Positions 1-11,038 are shown, counted from the stretch's first letter. The stretch: DNA of 39,244 nucleotides from Plasmopara viticola (GCA_001695595.3 MBPM02000275.1:1-39244); one strand, 5' to 3'. Notes: generated by a model not told the origin, from the letters alone. Numbers and translations: made by a program.

Positions 1-319
1 GGCGCACAACGTCTCAGTGCTCCAACAGAATGATTAAACACTTCGTTGGGGCTCTATTGCATCTGTGCATGTCTAGAGCGATAGAAGGGACGTATCTGTG
101 GCTGCACAACGTCTCAGCGCTCCAACAGAATGATTATACACCTCGTTGGGGCTCCATTTCATCTGTGCATGCCTAGAGGAATAGAAAAGACGTATCTGTG
201 GCCGCACAACGTCTCAGCGATCCAACAGAATGATTATACACTTCGTTGGGGCTCAATATCATCTGTGCATGCCTAGAGCGATAAAAAGGACGTATCTTTG
301 GCCGCACAACGTCGTAGCG
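1..319. repeat. Leading type A monomers, left edge truncated
   Basis: About three type A monomers. The order is a CTCTATTGC copy, then a copy with CCTCGTTGG and CCTAGAGGAATAG, then a copy with CCTAGAGCGATAAAAAGG followed by CGTCGTAGCG. This ordered trio recurs through the window. The segment at 105-240 matches the one near 2001-2130 at an offset of about 1,896, one monomer short of the 20-monomer offset seen just downstream, so a duplication or recombination boundary lies near 300. Confidence 0.75.
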
Positions 320-457
320 CTCCAACAGAATGATTATACACTTCGTTGGGGCTCAATTCCATCTGTGCATGTCTAGAGCGATAGATAGGACGTATCTTTG
401 GCAGCACAACGTCTTAATGCTCCAGTAGAATGATTATACACTTTGTTCAGGCTGGAT

Positions 458-469
458 TGCATGTATGCA
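458..469. other. Type B dyad TGCATGTATGCA (representative)
   Basis: TGCAT and ATGCA are perfect inverted repeats with a 2-bp spacer. The dyad is present in nearly every type B monomer and absent from type A, where the aligned bases read TGCATCTGTGCA. It could be a protein-binding dyad or a short hairpin. No function can be assigned. Confidence 0.6.
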
Positions 470-472
470 TTT

Positions 473-484
473 CTAGCGCGATAG
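473..484. other. Type B near-palindrome CTAGCGCGATAG (representative)
   Basis: A 12-bp near-palindrome centred on CGCG, with one mismatched pair. It lies 3 bp downstream of the TGCAT dyad in type B monomers. Type A has CTAGAGCGATAG, which breaks the central CGCG. The two dyads together give B monomers a symmetric segment of about 27 bp that recurs throughout the array. Confidence 0.5.
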
Positions 485-1339
485 AAAGGACGTATCTGTG
501 GCCGCACAACGTCTCAGCGATCCGACAGAATGATTGTACACTTCGTTGGGGCTGAATTCCATCTGTGCATGCCTAGAGCGACAAAAAGAACGTTTCTATG
601 GCCGCACAACGTCGTAGCGCTCAAACAGAATGATTATACACTGCGTTGGGGCTCAATTCCATCTGTGCATATCTAAAGCGATAGAAAGGACGTATCTTTG
701 GCAGCACAACGTCTTTATGCTCCAGCAGAATGATTATACACTTTGTTCAGGCTGGATTGCATGTATGCATTTCTAGCGCGATAGAAAGGACGTATCTGTG
801 GCCGCACAACGTCTCAGCGCTCCAACAGAATTATTATACACTTCGTTGGGGCTCTATTGCATCTGTGCATGTCTAGAGCGAAAAAAGGACGTATCTTTGG
901 CCGCACAACGTCTTAAAGCTCCAGTAGAATGATTATACACTTTGTTCAGGCTGGATTGCATGTATGCATTTCTAGCGCGATAGAAAGGACGTATCTGTGG
1001 CCGCACAACGTCTCAGCGCTCCAACAGAATGATTATACACTTCGTTGGGGCTCAATTCCATCTGTGCATGTCTAGAGCGATAAAAAGGACGTATCTTTGG
1101 CCGCACAACGTCTTAATGCTCCAGTAGAATGATTATACACTTTGTTCAGGCTGGATTGCATGTATGCATTTCTAGCGCGATAGAAAGGACGTATCTGTGG
1201 CCGCACAACGTCTCAGCGCTCCAACAGAATGATTAAACACTTCGTTGGGGCTCCATTGCATCCGTGCATGTCTATAGCGATAGAAAGGACGTATCTGTGG
1301 CTGCACAACGTCTCAGTGCTCCAACAGAATGAATATACA

Positions 1340-1350
1340 CCTCGTTGGAA
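1340..1350 (+). other. CENP-B-box-like partial motif, best variant
   Basis: CCTCGTTGGAA resembles the first 11 bases of the mammalian CENP-B box (consensus YTTCGTTGGAARCGGGA), with one mismatch at the second base. The required CGGG half is absent (CTCCAT follows). The same variant recurs at 3334-3344, 7530-7540 and 9828-9838. Most type A monomers instead carry CTTCGTTGG then GGCTC, matching 9 of the first 9 bases but nothing after. Binding is unlikely from sequence alone; resemblance by chance is the default reading. Confidence 0.35.
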
Positions 1351-1622
1351 CTCCATTGCATCTGTGCATGCCTAGAGAATTAGAAAGACGTATCTGTGGC
1401 CGCACAACGTCTCAGCGATCCAACAGAATGATTATACACTTCGTTGGCTCAATTCCATCTGTGCATGCCTAGAGCGATAAAAAGGACGTATCTTTGGCCG
1501 CACAACGTCGTAGCGCTCCAACAGAATGATTAAACACTTCGTTGGGGCGCTATTGCATCTGTGAATGTCTAGAGCAATAGAAAGGACGTATCTTTGGCCG
1601 CACAACGTCTTAAAGCTCCAGC

Positions 1623-4425
1623 AGAATGATTATACACTTTGTTCAGGCTGGATTGCATGTATGCATTTCTAGCGCGATAGAAAGGACGTATCTGTGGCCG
1701 CACAACGTCTCAGCGCTCCAACAGAATGATTGTACACTTCGTTGGGGCTCAATTCTATCTGTGCATGCCTAGAGCGACAAAAAGAACGTATCTTTGGCCG
1801 CACAACGTCGTAGCGCTCCAACAGAATGATTATACACTGCGTTGGGGCTCAATTCCATCTTTGCATATCTAGAGCGGTAGAAAGGACGTATCTTTGGCAG
1901 CACAACGTCTTAATGCTCCAGCAGAATGATTATACACTTTGTTCAGGCTGGATTGCATCTGTGCATGTCTATAGCGATAGAAAGGACGTATCTGTGGCTG
2001 CACAACGTCTCAGCGCTCCAACAGAATGATTATACACTCGTTGGGGCTCCATTGCATCTGTGCATGCCTAGAGGAATAGAAAAGACGTATCTGTGGCCGC
2101 ACAACGTCTCAGCGATCCAACAGAATGATTATACACTTCGTTGGGGCTCTATTTCATCTGTGCATGTATAGAGCGATAGAAAGGACGTATCTGTGGCCGC
2201 ACAACGTTTCAGCGATCCAACAGAATGATTAAACACTTCGTTGGGGCTCTATGCATCTGTGCATTTCTAGCGCGATAGAAAGGACGTATCTGTGGCCGCA
2301 CAACGTCTCAGCGCTCCAACAGAATGATTATACACTTCGTTGGGGCTCAATTCCATCTGTGCATATCTAGAGCGGTAGATAGGACGTATCTTTGGCAGCA
2401 CAACGTCTTAATGCTCCAGCAGAATGATTATACACTTTGTTCAGGCTGGATTGCATGTATGCATTTCTAGCACGATAGAAAGGACGTATCTGTGGCCGCA
2501 CAACGTCTCAGCGATCCGACAGAATGATTGTACACTTCGTTGGGGCTCAATTCCATCTGTGCATGCCTAGAGCGACAAAAAGAACGTTTCTTTGGCCGCA
2601 CAACGTCGTAGCGCTCCAACAGAATGATTATACACTGCGTTGGGGCTCAATTCCATCTGTGCATATCTAAAGCGGTAGAAAGGACGTATCTTTGGCAGCA
2701 CAACGTCTTTATGCTCCAGCAGAATGATTATACACTTTGTTCAGGCTGGATTGCATGTATGCATTTCTAGCGCGATAGAAAGGACGTATCTGTGGCCGCA
2801 CAACGTCTCAGCGCTCCAACAGAATGATTATACACTTCGTTGGGGCTCTATTGCATCTGTGCATGTCTAGAGCGAAAAAAGGACGTATCTTTGGCCGCAC
2901 AACGTCTTAATGCTCTAGTAGAATGATTATACACTTTGTTCAGGCTGGATTGCATGTATGCATTTCTAGCGCGATAGAAAGGACGTATCTGTGGCCGCAC
3001 AACGTCTCAGCGCTCCAACAGAATGATTATACACTTCGTTGGGGCTCAATTCCATCTGTGCATGTCTAGAGCGATAAAAAGGACGTATCTTTGGCCGCAC
3101 AACGTCTTAATGCTCCAGTAGAATGATTATACACTTTGTTCAGGCTGGATTGCATGTATGCATTTCTAGCGCGATAGAAAGGACGTATCTGTGGCTGCAC
3201 AACGTCTCAGCGCTCCAACAGAATGATTAAACACTTCGTTGGGGCTCCATTGCATCCGTGCATGTCTATAGCGATAGAAAGGACGTATCTGTGGCTGCAC
3301 AACGTCTCAGTGCTCCAACAGAATGAATATACACCTCGTTGGAACTCCATTGCATCTGTGCATGCCTAGAGAATTAGAAAGACGTATCTGTGGCCGCACA
3401 ACGTCTCAGCGATCCAACAGAATGATTATACACTTCGTTGGGGCTCAATTCCATCTGTGCATGCCTAGAGCGATAAAAAGGACGTATCTTTGGCCGCACA
3501 ACGTCGTAGCGCTCCAACAGAATGATTAAACACTTCGTTGGGGCGCTATTGCATCTGTGAATGTCTAGAGCAATAGAAAGGACGTATCTTTGGCCGCACA
3601 ACGTCTTAAAGCTCCAGCAGAATGATGATACACTTTGTTCAGGCTGGATTGCATGTATGCATTTCTAGCGCGATAGAAAGGACGTATCTGTGGCCGCACA
3701 ACGTCTCAGCGATCCGACAGAATGATTGTACACTTCGTTGGGGCTCAATTCTATCTGTGCATGCCTAGAGCGACAAAAAGAACGTATCTTTGGCCGCACA
3801 ACGTCGTAGCGCTCCAACAGAATGATTATACACTGCGTTGGGGCTCAATTCCATCTTTGCATATCTAGAGCGGTAAAAAGGACGTATCTTTGGCAGCACA
3901 ACGTCTTAATGCTCCAGCAGAATGATTATACACTTTGTTCAGGCTGGATTGCATCTGTGCATGTCTATAGCGATAGAAAGGACGTATCTTTGGCCGCGCA
4001 ACGTCGTAGCGCTCCAACAGAATGATTATACACTTCGTTGGGGCTCTATTTCATCTGTGCATGTATAGAGCGATAGAAAGGACGTATCTGTGGCCGCACA
4101 ACGTCTTAATGCTCCAGCAGAATGATTATACACTTTGTTCAGGCTGGATTGCATGTATGCATTTCTAGAGCGATAAAAAGGACGTATCTTTGGCCGCACA
4201 ACGTCGTAGCGCTCCAACAAAATGATTATACACTTCGTTGGGGCTCTATTTCATCTGTGCATGTATAGAGCGATAGAAAGGACGTATCTGTGGCCGCACA
4301 ACGTCTTAATGCTCATGCAGAATGATTATACACTTTGTTCAGGCTGGATTGCATGTATGCATTTCTAGCGCGATAGAAAGGACGTATCTGTGGCCGCACA
4401 ACGTCTCAGCGCTCCAACAGAATGA
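1623..4425. repeat. 28-monomer segment duplicated about 4.2 kb downstream, copy 1
   Basis: About 2.8 kb that matches 5818-8621 at an offset of 4,195-4,196 bp (42 monomers). It overlaps both the 20-monomer and the 15-monomer repeats, so the three duplications are nested. Shared markers are the CTCTATGCATCTG deletion form, GAGCGAAAAAAGG, CTCGTTGGAACTCC and AATGATGATACAC. The match ends near 4425, where this copy has GATTGTACACTTCG and the other has GATTAAACACTTCG. Confidence 0.87.
2314..3987. repeat. 20-monomer higher-order repeat, copy 2 (partial)
   Basis: Second copy of the segment at 320-1990. The match ends near 3987, where this copy reads CTTTGGCCGCGCAACGTCGTAG while copy 1 continues CTGTGGCTGCACAACGTCTC. 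The switch happens inside a monomer and in register, as expected from unequal exchange between misaligned monomers. Confidence 0.88.
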
Positions 4426-5078
4426 TTGTACACTTCGTTGGGGCTCAATTCTATCTGTGCATGCCTAGAGCGACAAAAAGAACGTATCTTTTGCCGCACA
4501 ACGTCGTAGCGCTCCAACAGAATGATTATACACTGCGTTGGGGCTCAATTCCTTCTTTGCATATCTAGAGCGGTAGAAAGGACGTATCTTTGGCAGCACA
4601 ACGTCTTAATGCTCCAGCAGAATGATTATACACTTTGTTCAGGCTGGATTGCATCTGTGCATGTCTATAGCGATAGAAAGGACGTATTTGTGGCTGCACA
4701 ACGTCTCAGCGCTCCAACAGAATGATTATACACCTCGTTGGGGCTCCATTGCATCTGTGCATGCCTAGAGGAATAGAAAAGACGTATCTGTGGCCGCACA
4801 ACGTCTCAGCGATCCAACAGAATGATTATACACTTCGTTGGGGCTCTATTTCATCTGTGCATGTATAGAGCGATAGAAAGGACGTATCTGTGGCCGCACA
4901 ACGTTTCAGCGATCCAACAGAATGATTAAACACTTCGTTGGGGCTCTATGCATCTGTGCATTTCTAGCGCGATAGAAAGGACGTATCTGTGGCCGCACAA
5001 CGTCTCAGCGCTCCAACAGAATGATTATACACTTCGTTGGGGCTCAATTCCATCTGTGCATATCTAGAGCGGTAGATA
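3580..5078. repeat. 15-monomer tandem duplication, copy 1 (1,499 bp)
   Basis: This 1,499-bp block is followed directly by a near-identical block at 5079-6577. Diagnostic shared variants are AATGATGATACAC (3621 and 5120), CTCATGCAG (near 4312 and 5812), the TG-deleted CTCTATGCATCTG (near 4946 and 6445) and GGTAGATAGG (near 5071 and 6570). Type B spacing is 3-2-2-3-5 monomers in both copies. The copies abut exactly, so this is a direct tandem duplication. Confidence 0.9.
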
Positions 5079-6577
5079 GGACGTATCTTTGGCCGCACAA
5101 CGTCTTAAAGCTCCAGCAGAATGATGATACACTTTGTTCAGGCTGGATTGCATGTATGCATTTCTAGCGCGATAGAAAGGACGTATCTGTGGCCGCACAA
5201 CGTCTCAGCGATCCGACAGAATGATTGTACACTTCGTTGGGGCTCAATTCTATCTGTGCATGCCTAGAGCGACAAAAAGAACGTATCTTTGGCCGCACAA
5301 CGTCGTAGCGCTCCAACAGAATGATTATACACTGCGTTGGGGCTCAATTCCATCTTTGCATATCTAGAGCGGTAGAAAGGACGTATCTTTGGCAGCACAA
5401 CGTCTTAATGCTCCAGCAGAATGATTATACACTTTGTTCAGGCTGGATTGCATCTGTGCATGTCTATAGCGATAGAAAGGACGTATCTTTGGCCGCGCAA
5501 CGTCGTAGCGCTCCAACAGAATGATTATACACTTCGTTGGGGCTCTATTTCATCTGTGCATGTCTAGAGCGATAGAAAGGACGTATCTGTGGCCGCACAA
5601 CGTCTTAATGCTCCAGCAGAATGATTATACACTTTGTTCAGGCTGGATTGCATGTATGCATTTCTAGAGCGATAAAAAAGACGTATCTTTGGCCGCACAA
5701 CGTCGTAGCGCTCCAACAGAATGATTATACACTTCGTTGGGGCTCTATTTCATCTGTGCATGTCTAGAGCGATAGAAAGGACGTATCTGTGGCCGCACAA
5801 CGTCTTAATGCTCATGCAGAATGATTATACACTTTGTTCAGGCTGGATTGCATGTATGCATTTCTAGCGCGATAGAAAGGACGTATCTGTGGCCGCACAA
5901 CGTCTCAGCGCTCCAACAGAATGATTGTACACTTCGTTGGGGCTCAATTCTATCTGTGCATGCCTAGAGCGACAAAAAGAACGTATCTTTGGCCGCACAA
6001 CGTCGTAGCGCTCCAACAGAATGATTATACACTGCGTTGGGGCTCAATTCCATCTTTGCATATCTAGAGCGGTAGAAAGGACGTATCTTTGGCAGCACAA
6101 CGTCTTAATGCTCCAGCAGAATGATTATACACTTTGTTCAGGCTGGATTGCATCTGTGCATGTCTATAGCGATAGAAAGGACGTATCTGTGGCTGCACAA
6201 CGTCTCAGCGCTCCAACAGAATGATTATACACCTCGTTGGGGCTCCATTGCATCTGTGCATGCCTAGAGGAATAGAAAAGACGTATCTGTGGCCGCACAA
6301 CGTCTCAGCAATCCAACAGAATGATTATACACTTCGTTGGGGCTCTATTTCATCTGTGCATGTATAGAGCGATAGAAAGGACGTATCTGTGGCCGCACAA
6401 CGTTTCAGCGATCCAACAGAATGATTAAACACTTCGTTGGGGCTCTATGCATCTGTGCATTTCTAGCGCGATTGAAAGGACGTATCTGTGGCCGCACAAC
6501 GTCTCAGCGCTCCAACAGAATGATTATACACTTCGTTGGGGCTCAATTCCATCTGTGCATATCTAGAGCGGTAGATA
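5079..6577. repeat. 15-monomer tandem duplication, copy 2 (1,499 bp)
   Basis: Second copy of the 1,499-bp unit. It differs from copy 1 by scattered substitutions, for example ATTGAAAGG near 6471 where copy 1 has ATAGAAAGG, and GTCTAGAG for GTATAGAG near 5561. The match stops where this copy reads GGCAGCACAACGTCTTAATG instead of GGCCGCACAACGTCTTAAAG. Confidence 0.9.
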
Positions 6578-8621
6578 GGACGTATCTTTGGCAGCACAAC
6601 GTCTTAATGCTCCAGCAGAATGATTATACACTTTGTTCAGGCTGGATTGCATGTATGCATTTCTAGCACGATAGAAAGGACGTATCTGTGGCCGCACAAC
6701 GTCTCAGCGATCCGACAGAATGATTGTACACTTCGTTGGGGCTCAATTCCATCTGTGCATGCCTAGAGCGACAAAAAGAACGTTTCTTTGGCCGCACAAC
6801 GTCGTAGCGCTCCAACAGAATGATTATACACTGCGTTGGGGCTCAATTCCATCTGTGCATATCTAAAGCGATAGAAAGGACGTATCTTTGGCAGCACAAC
6901 GTCTTTATGCTCCAGCAGAATGATTATACACTTTGTTCAGGCTGGATTGCATGTATGCATTTCTAGCGCGATAGAAAGGACGTATCTGTGGCCACACAAC
7001 GTCTCAGCGCTCCAACAGAATTATTATACACTTCGTTGGGGCTCTATTGCATCTGTGCATGTCTAGAGCGAAAAAAGGACGTATCTTTGGCCGCACAACG
7101 TCTTAATGCTCTAGTAGAATGATTATACACTTTGTTCAGGCTGGATTGCATGTATGCATTTCTAGCGCGATAGAAAGGACGTATCTGTGGCCGCACAACG
7201 TCTCAGCGCTCCAACAGAATGATTATACACTTCGTTGGGGCTCAATTCCATCTGTGCATGTCTAGAGCGATAAAAAGGACGTATCTTTGGCCGCACAACG
7301 TCTTAATGCTCCAGTAGAATGATTATACACTTTGTTCAGGCTGGATTGCATGTATGCATTTCTAGCGCGATAGAAAGGACGTATCTGTGGCCGCACAACG
7401 TCTCAGCGCTCCAACAGAATGATTAAACACTTCGTTGGGGCTCCATTGCATCCGTGCATGTCTATAGCGATAGAAAGGACGTATCTGTGGCTGAACAACG
7501 TCTCAGTGCTCCAACAGAATGAATATACACCTCGTTGGAACTCCATTGCATCTGTGCATGCCTAGAGAATTAGAAAGACGTATCTGTGGCCGCACAACGT
7601 CTCAGCGATCCAACAGAATGATTATACACTTCGTTGGGGCTCAATTCCATCTGTGCATGCCTAGAGCGATAAAAAGGACGTATCTTTGGCCGCACAACGT
7701 CGTAGCGCTCCAACAGAATGATTAAACACTTCGTTGGGGCGCTATTGCATCTGTGAATGTCTAGAGCAATAGAAAGGACGTATCTTTGGCCGCACAACGT
7801 CTTAAAGCTCCAGCAGAATGATGATACACTTTGTTCAGGCTGGATTGCATGTATGCATTTCTAGCGCGATAGAAAGGACGTATCTGTGGCCGCACAACGT
7901 CTCAGCGATCCGACAGAATGATTGTACACTTCGTTGGGGCTCAATTCTATCTGTGCATGCCTAGAGCGACAAAAAGAACGTATCTTTGGCCGCACAACGT
8001 CGTAGCGCTCCAACAGAATGATTATACACTGCGTTGGGGCTCAATTCCATCTTTGCATATCTAGAGCGGTAGAAAGGACGTATCTTTGGCAGCACAACGT
8101 CTTAATGCTCCAGCAGAATGATTATACACTTTGTTCAGGCTGGATTGCATCTGTGCATGTCTATAGCGATAGAAAGGACGTATCTTTGGCCGCGCAACGT
8201 CGTAGCGCTCCAACAGAATGATTATACACTTCGTTGGGGCTCTATTTCATCTGTGCATGTCTAGAGCGATAGAAAGGACGTATCTGTGGCCGCACAACGT
8301 CTTAATGCTCCAGCAGAATGATTATACACTTTGTTCAGGCTGGATTGCATGTATGCATTTCTAGAGCGATAAAAAGGACGTATCTTTGGCCGCACAACGT
8401 CGTAGCGCTCCAACAGAATGATTATACACTTCGTTGGGGCTCTATTTCATCTGTGCATGTATAGAGCGATAGAAAGGACGTATCTGTGGCCGCACAACGT
8501 CTTAATGCTCATGCAGAATGATTATACACTTTGTTCAGGCTGGATTGCATGTATGCATTTCTAGCGCGATAGAAAGGGCGTATCTGTGGCCGCACAACGT
8601 CTCAGCGCTCCAACAGAATGA
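5818..8621. repeat. 28-monomer segment duplicated about 4.2 kb downstream, copy 2
   Basis: Second copy of the 1623-4425 segment, with the same order of A subtypes and B spacing. Private changes here include GGCCACACAACG (near 6991), GCTGAACAACG (near 7490) and GCAATCC (near 6308). The last monomer, with GAAAGGGCG near 8572 and then the CATCCGTGCATG type, is also found near 14,365 and 19,055, so this right end contributed to, or came from, the next domain. Confidence 0.87.
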
Positions 8622-10786
8622 TTAAACACTTCGTTGGGGCTCCATTGCATCCGTGCATGTCTATAGCGATAGAAAGGACGTATCTGTGGCTGCACAACGT
8701 CTCAGCGCTCCAACAGAATGATTATACACTTCGTTGGGGCTCAATTCCATCTGTGCATATCTAGAGCGGTAGAAAGGACGTATCTTTGGCAGCACAACGT
8801 CTTAATCTCCAGCAGAATGATTATACACTTTGTTCAGGCTGGATTGCATGTATGCATGTCTATAGCGATAGAAAGGACGTATCTGTGGCTGCACAACGTC
8901 TCAGCGCTCCAACAGAATGATTATACACCTCGTTGGGGCTCCATTGCATCTGTGCATGCCTAGAGGAATAGAAAAGACGTATCTGTGGCCGCACAACGTC
9001 TCAGCGATCCAACAGAATGATTATACACTTCGTTGGGGCTTAATTTCATCTGTGCATGCCTAGAGCGACAAAAAGAACGTTTCTTTGGCCGCACAACGTC
9101 GTAGCGCTCCAACAGAATGATTATACACTGCGTTGGGGCTCAATTCCATCTGTGCATATATAAAGCGATAGAAAGGACGTATCTTTGGCAGCACAACATC
9201 TTTATGCTCCAGCAGAATGATTATACACTTTGTTCAGGCTGGATTGCATGTATGCATTTATAGCGCGATAGAAAGGACGTATCTGTGGCCGCACAACGTC
9301 TCAGTGCTCCAACAGAATGATTTAACACTTTGTTCAGGCTGGATTGCATGTATGCATGTCTATAGCGATAGAAAGGACGTATCTGTGGCTGTACAACGTC
9401 TCAGCGCTCCAACAGAATGATTATACACCTCGTTGGGGCTCCATTGCATCTGTGCATGTCTATAGCGATAGAAAGGACGTGTCTGTGGCTGCACAACGTC
9501 TCAGCGATCCAACAGAATGATTATACACTTCGTTGGGGCTCAATTTCATCTGTGCATGCCTAGAGCGATAAAAAGGACGTATCTTTGGCTGCACAACGTC
9601 TCAGCGCTCCAACAGAATAATTATACACCTTGTTGGGGCTCCATTGCATCTGTGCATGCCTAGAGGAATAGAAAAGACGTATCTGTGGCCACACAACGTC
9701 TCAGCGATCCAACAGAATGATTATTCACTTTGTTGGGGCTCAATTCCATCTGTGCATGCCTAGAGCGATAGAAAGGACGTAACTGTGGCTGTACAACGTC
9801 TCAGTGCTCCAACAGAATAAATATACACCTCGTTGGAACTCCATTGCATCTGTGCATGCCTAGAGGAATAGAAAAGACGTATCTGTGGCCGCACAACGTC
9901 TCAGCGATCCAACAGAATGATTATACACTTCGTTGGGGCTCAATTCCATCTGTGCATGCCTAGAGCAATAAAAAGGACGTATCTTTGGCCGCACAACGTC
10001 GTAGCGCTCCATCAGAATGATTAAACACTTCGTTGGGGCGCTATTGCATCTGTGAATGTCTAGAGCGATAGAAAGAACGTATCTTTGGCCGCAGAACGTC
10101 TTAAAGCTTCAGCAGAATGATTATACACTTTGTTCAGGCTGGATTGCATGTATGCATTTCTAGCGCGATAGAAAGGACGTATCTGTGGCCGCACAACGTC
10201 TCAGCGCTCCAACAGAATGATTAAACACTTCGTTGGGGCTCCATTGCATCTGTGCATGTCTATAGCGATAGAAAGGACGTGTCTGTGGCTGCACAACGTC
10301 TCAGCGATCCAACAGAATGATTATACACTTCGTTGGGGCTCAATTCCATCTTTGCATGTCTAGAGCGATAAAAACGACGTATCTTTGGCCGCACAACGTC
10401 GTAGCGCTCCAACAGAATGATTTAACACTTCGTTGGGGCTCTATTGCATCTGTGCATGTCTAGAGCGAAAAAAGGACGTATCTTTGGCCGCACAACGTCT
10501 TAATGCTCCAGCAGAATGATTATACCCTTTGTTCAGGCTGGATTGCATGTATGCATTTCTAGCGCGATAGAAAGGACGTATCTGTGGCCGCACAACGTCT
10601 CAGCGCTCCAACAGATTGATTAAACACTTCGTTGGGGCTCTATTGCATCTGTGCATGTCTAGAGCGATAGAAAAGACGTATCTGTGGCTGTACAACGTCT
10701 TAATGCTCCAGTAGAATGATTATACACTTTGTTCAGGCTGGATTGCATGTATGCATTTCTAGCGCGATAGAAAGGACGTATCTGTG
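8622..10786. repeat. Irregular satellite domain without clean higher-order unit
   Basis: Monomers continue without break, but the B spacing pattern is lost. Two B-like monomers are adjacent for the first time (TTTGTTCAG at 9229 and 9329), then a long run of A monomers follows until 10,129. Single-copy variants increase, for example GCACAACATC (9191), CTAATTC-like edits in CTTAATTTCATC (near 9039) and TATACCCTTTG (near 10,521). Parts match other domains: 9296-9620 matches 16,087-16,410. I see no gene or foreign insertion. Confidence 0.85.
9296..9620. repeat. Three-monomer block shared with 16.1-16.4 kb, copy 1
   Basis: Starts with a hybrid monomer: type A CTCAGTGCTCCAACAG and a distinctive GATTTAACAC, followed by type B TTTGTTCAGGCTGG. 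The same hybrid and the monomers that follow it, including CTCAATTTCATCTG and CTTTGGCTGCACAAC, occur at 16,087-16,410, offset about 6,791 bp. Differences include GCTGTACAACG here against GCTGCACAACG there. Confidence 0.8.
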
Positions 10787-11038
10787 GCCGCAGAACGTCT
10801 CAGCGCTCCACCAGAATGATTATACACTTCGTTGTGGCTCTATTGCATCTGTGCATGTCTAGAGCGATAGAAAGGACGTACCTTTGGCCGCAGAACGTCT
10901 TAAAGCTCCAGCAGAATGATTATACACTTCGTTGGGGTTTTATTGGATCTGTGCATATCTAGAGCGATAGAAAGTACGTATCTGTGCCCGCACAACGTCT
11001 CCATGCTCCAACACAATGATTATACACTTCGTTGGGGC
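10787..11038. repeat. 4-monomer duplication, copy 1
   Basis: This segment recurs exactly 400 bp downstream at 11,187-11,438. Shared unusual variants are GCAGAACGTCTCAGC, CTCCACCAGAATG, TTCGTTGTGGCTC, GTACCTTTGG, TTATTGGATCTG, GAAAGTACG, TGTGCCCGCAC and CTCCATGCTCCAACACAATG. Most are not seen elsewhere, so this is a young local duplication of old, diverged monomers. Confidence 0.85.

Larger units (their letters stand above)
401..500 (+). repeat. Representative type B monomer
   Basis: This copy shows the linked type B variants: CTTAATGCTCCAGTAG in the first third, then CTTTGTTCAGGCTGG (441-455), then GCATGTATGCAT and CTAGCGCG. Type A monomers carry CTCAGCGCTCCAACAG or CGTAGCGCTCC, CTTCGTTGGGGCTC, ATCTGTGCATG and CTAGAGCG at the aligned positions. 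The variants travel together across nearly the whole monomer, so B is a true subfamily rather than scattered mutation. B copies begin (TTTGTTCAG) at about 442, 742, 941, 1141, 1638, 1938, 2436, 2736, 2935, 3135, 3634 and 3934, and continue to the end of the window. Confidence 0.9.
320..1990. repeat. 20-monomer higher-order repeat, copy 1 (partial)
   Basis: This stretch aligns with 2314-3987 at an offset of 1,994-1,996 bp. Shared private variants include CCTAGAGCGACAAAAAGAACG (near 571 and 2567), the short GAGCGAAAAAAGG deletion form (near 878 and 2873), CTCGTTGGAACTCC (near 1341 and 3335) and GAATTAGAAAGACG (near 1376 and 3369). Type B spacing is 3-2-2-5-3 monomers in both copies. The 2-bp change in offset comes from a GG deletion in TTCGTTGGCTC near 1441. 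Boundaries are accurate to within one monomer. Confidence 0.88.

Noticed and set aside
41..57. Functional CENP-B box
   Set aside because: Only the first nine bases agree. The CGGG half and the central A are absent in the common type A monomer. Retained only as a low-confidence resemblance.
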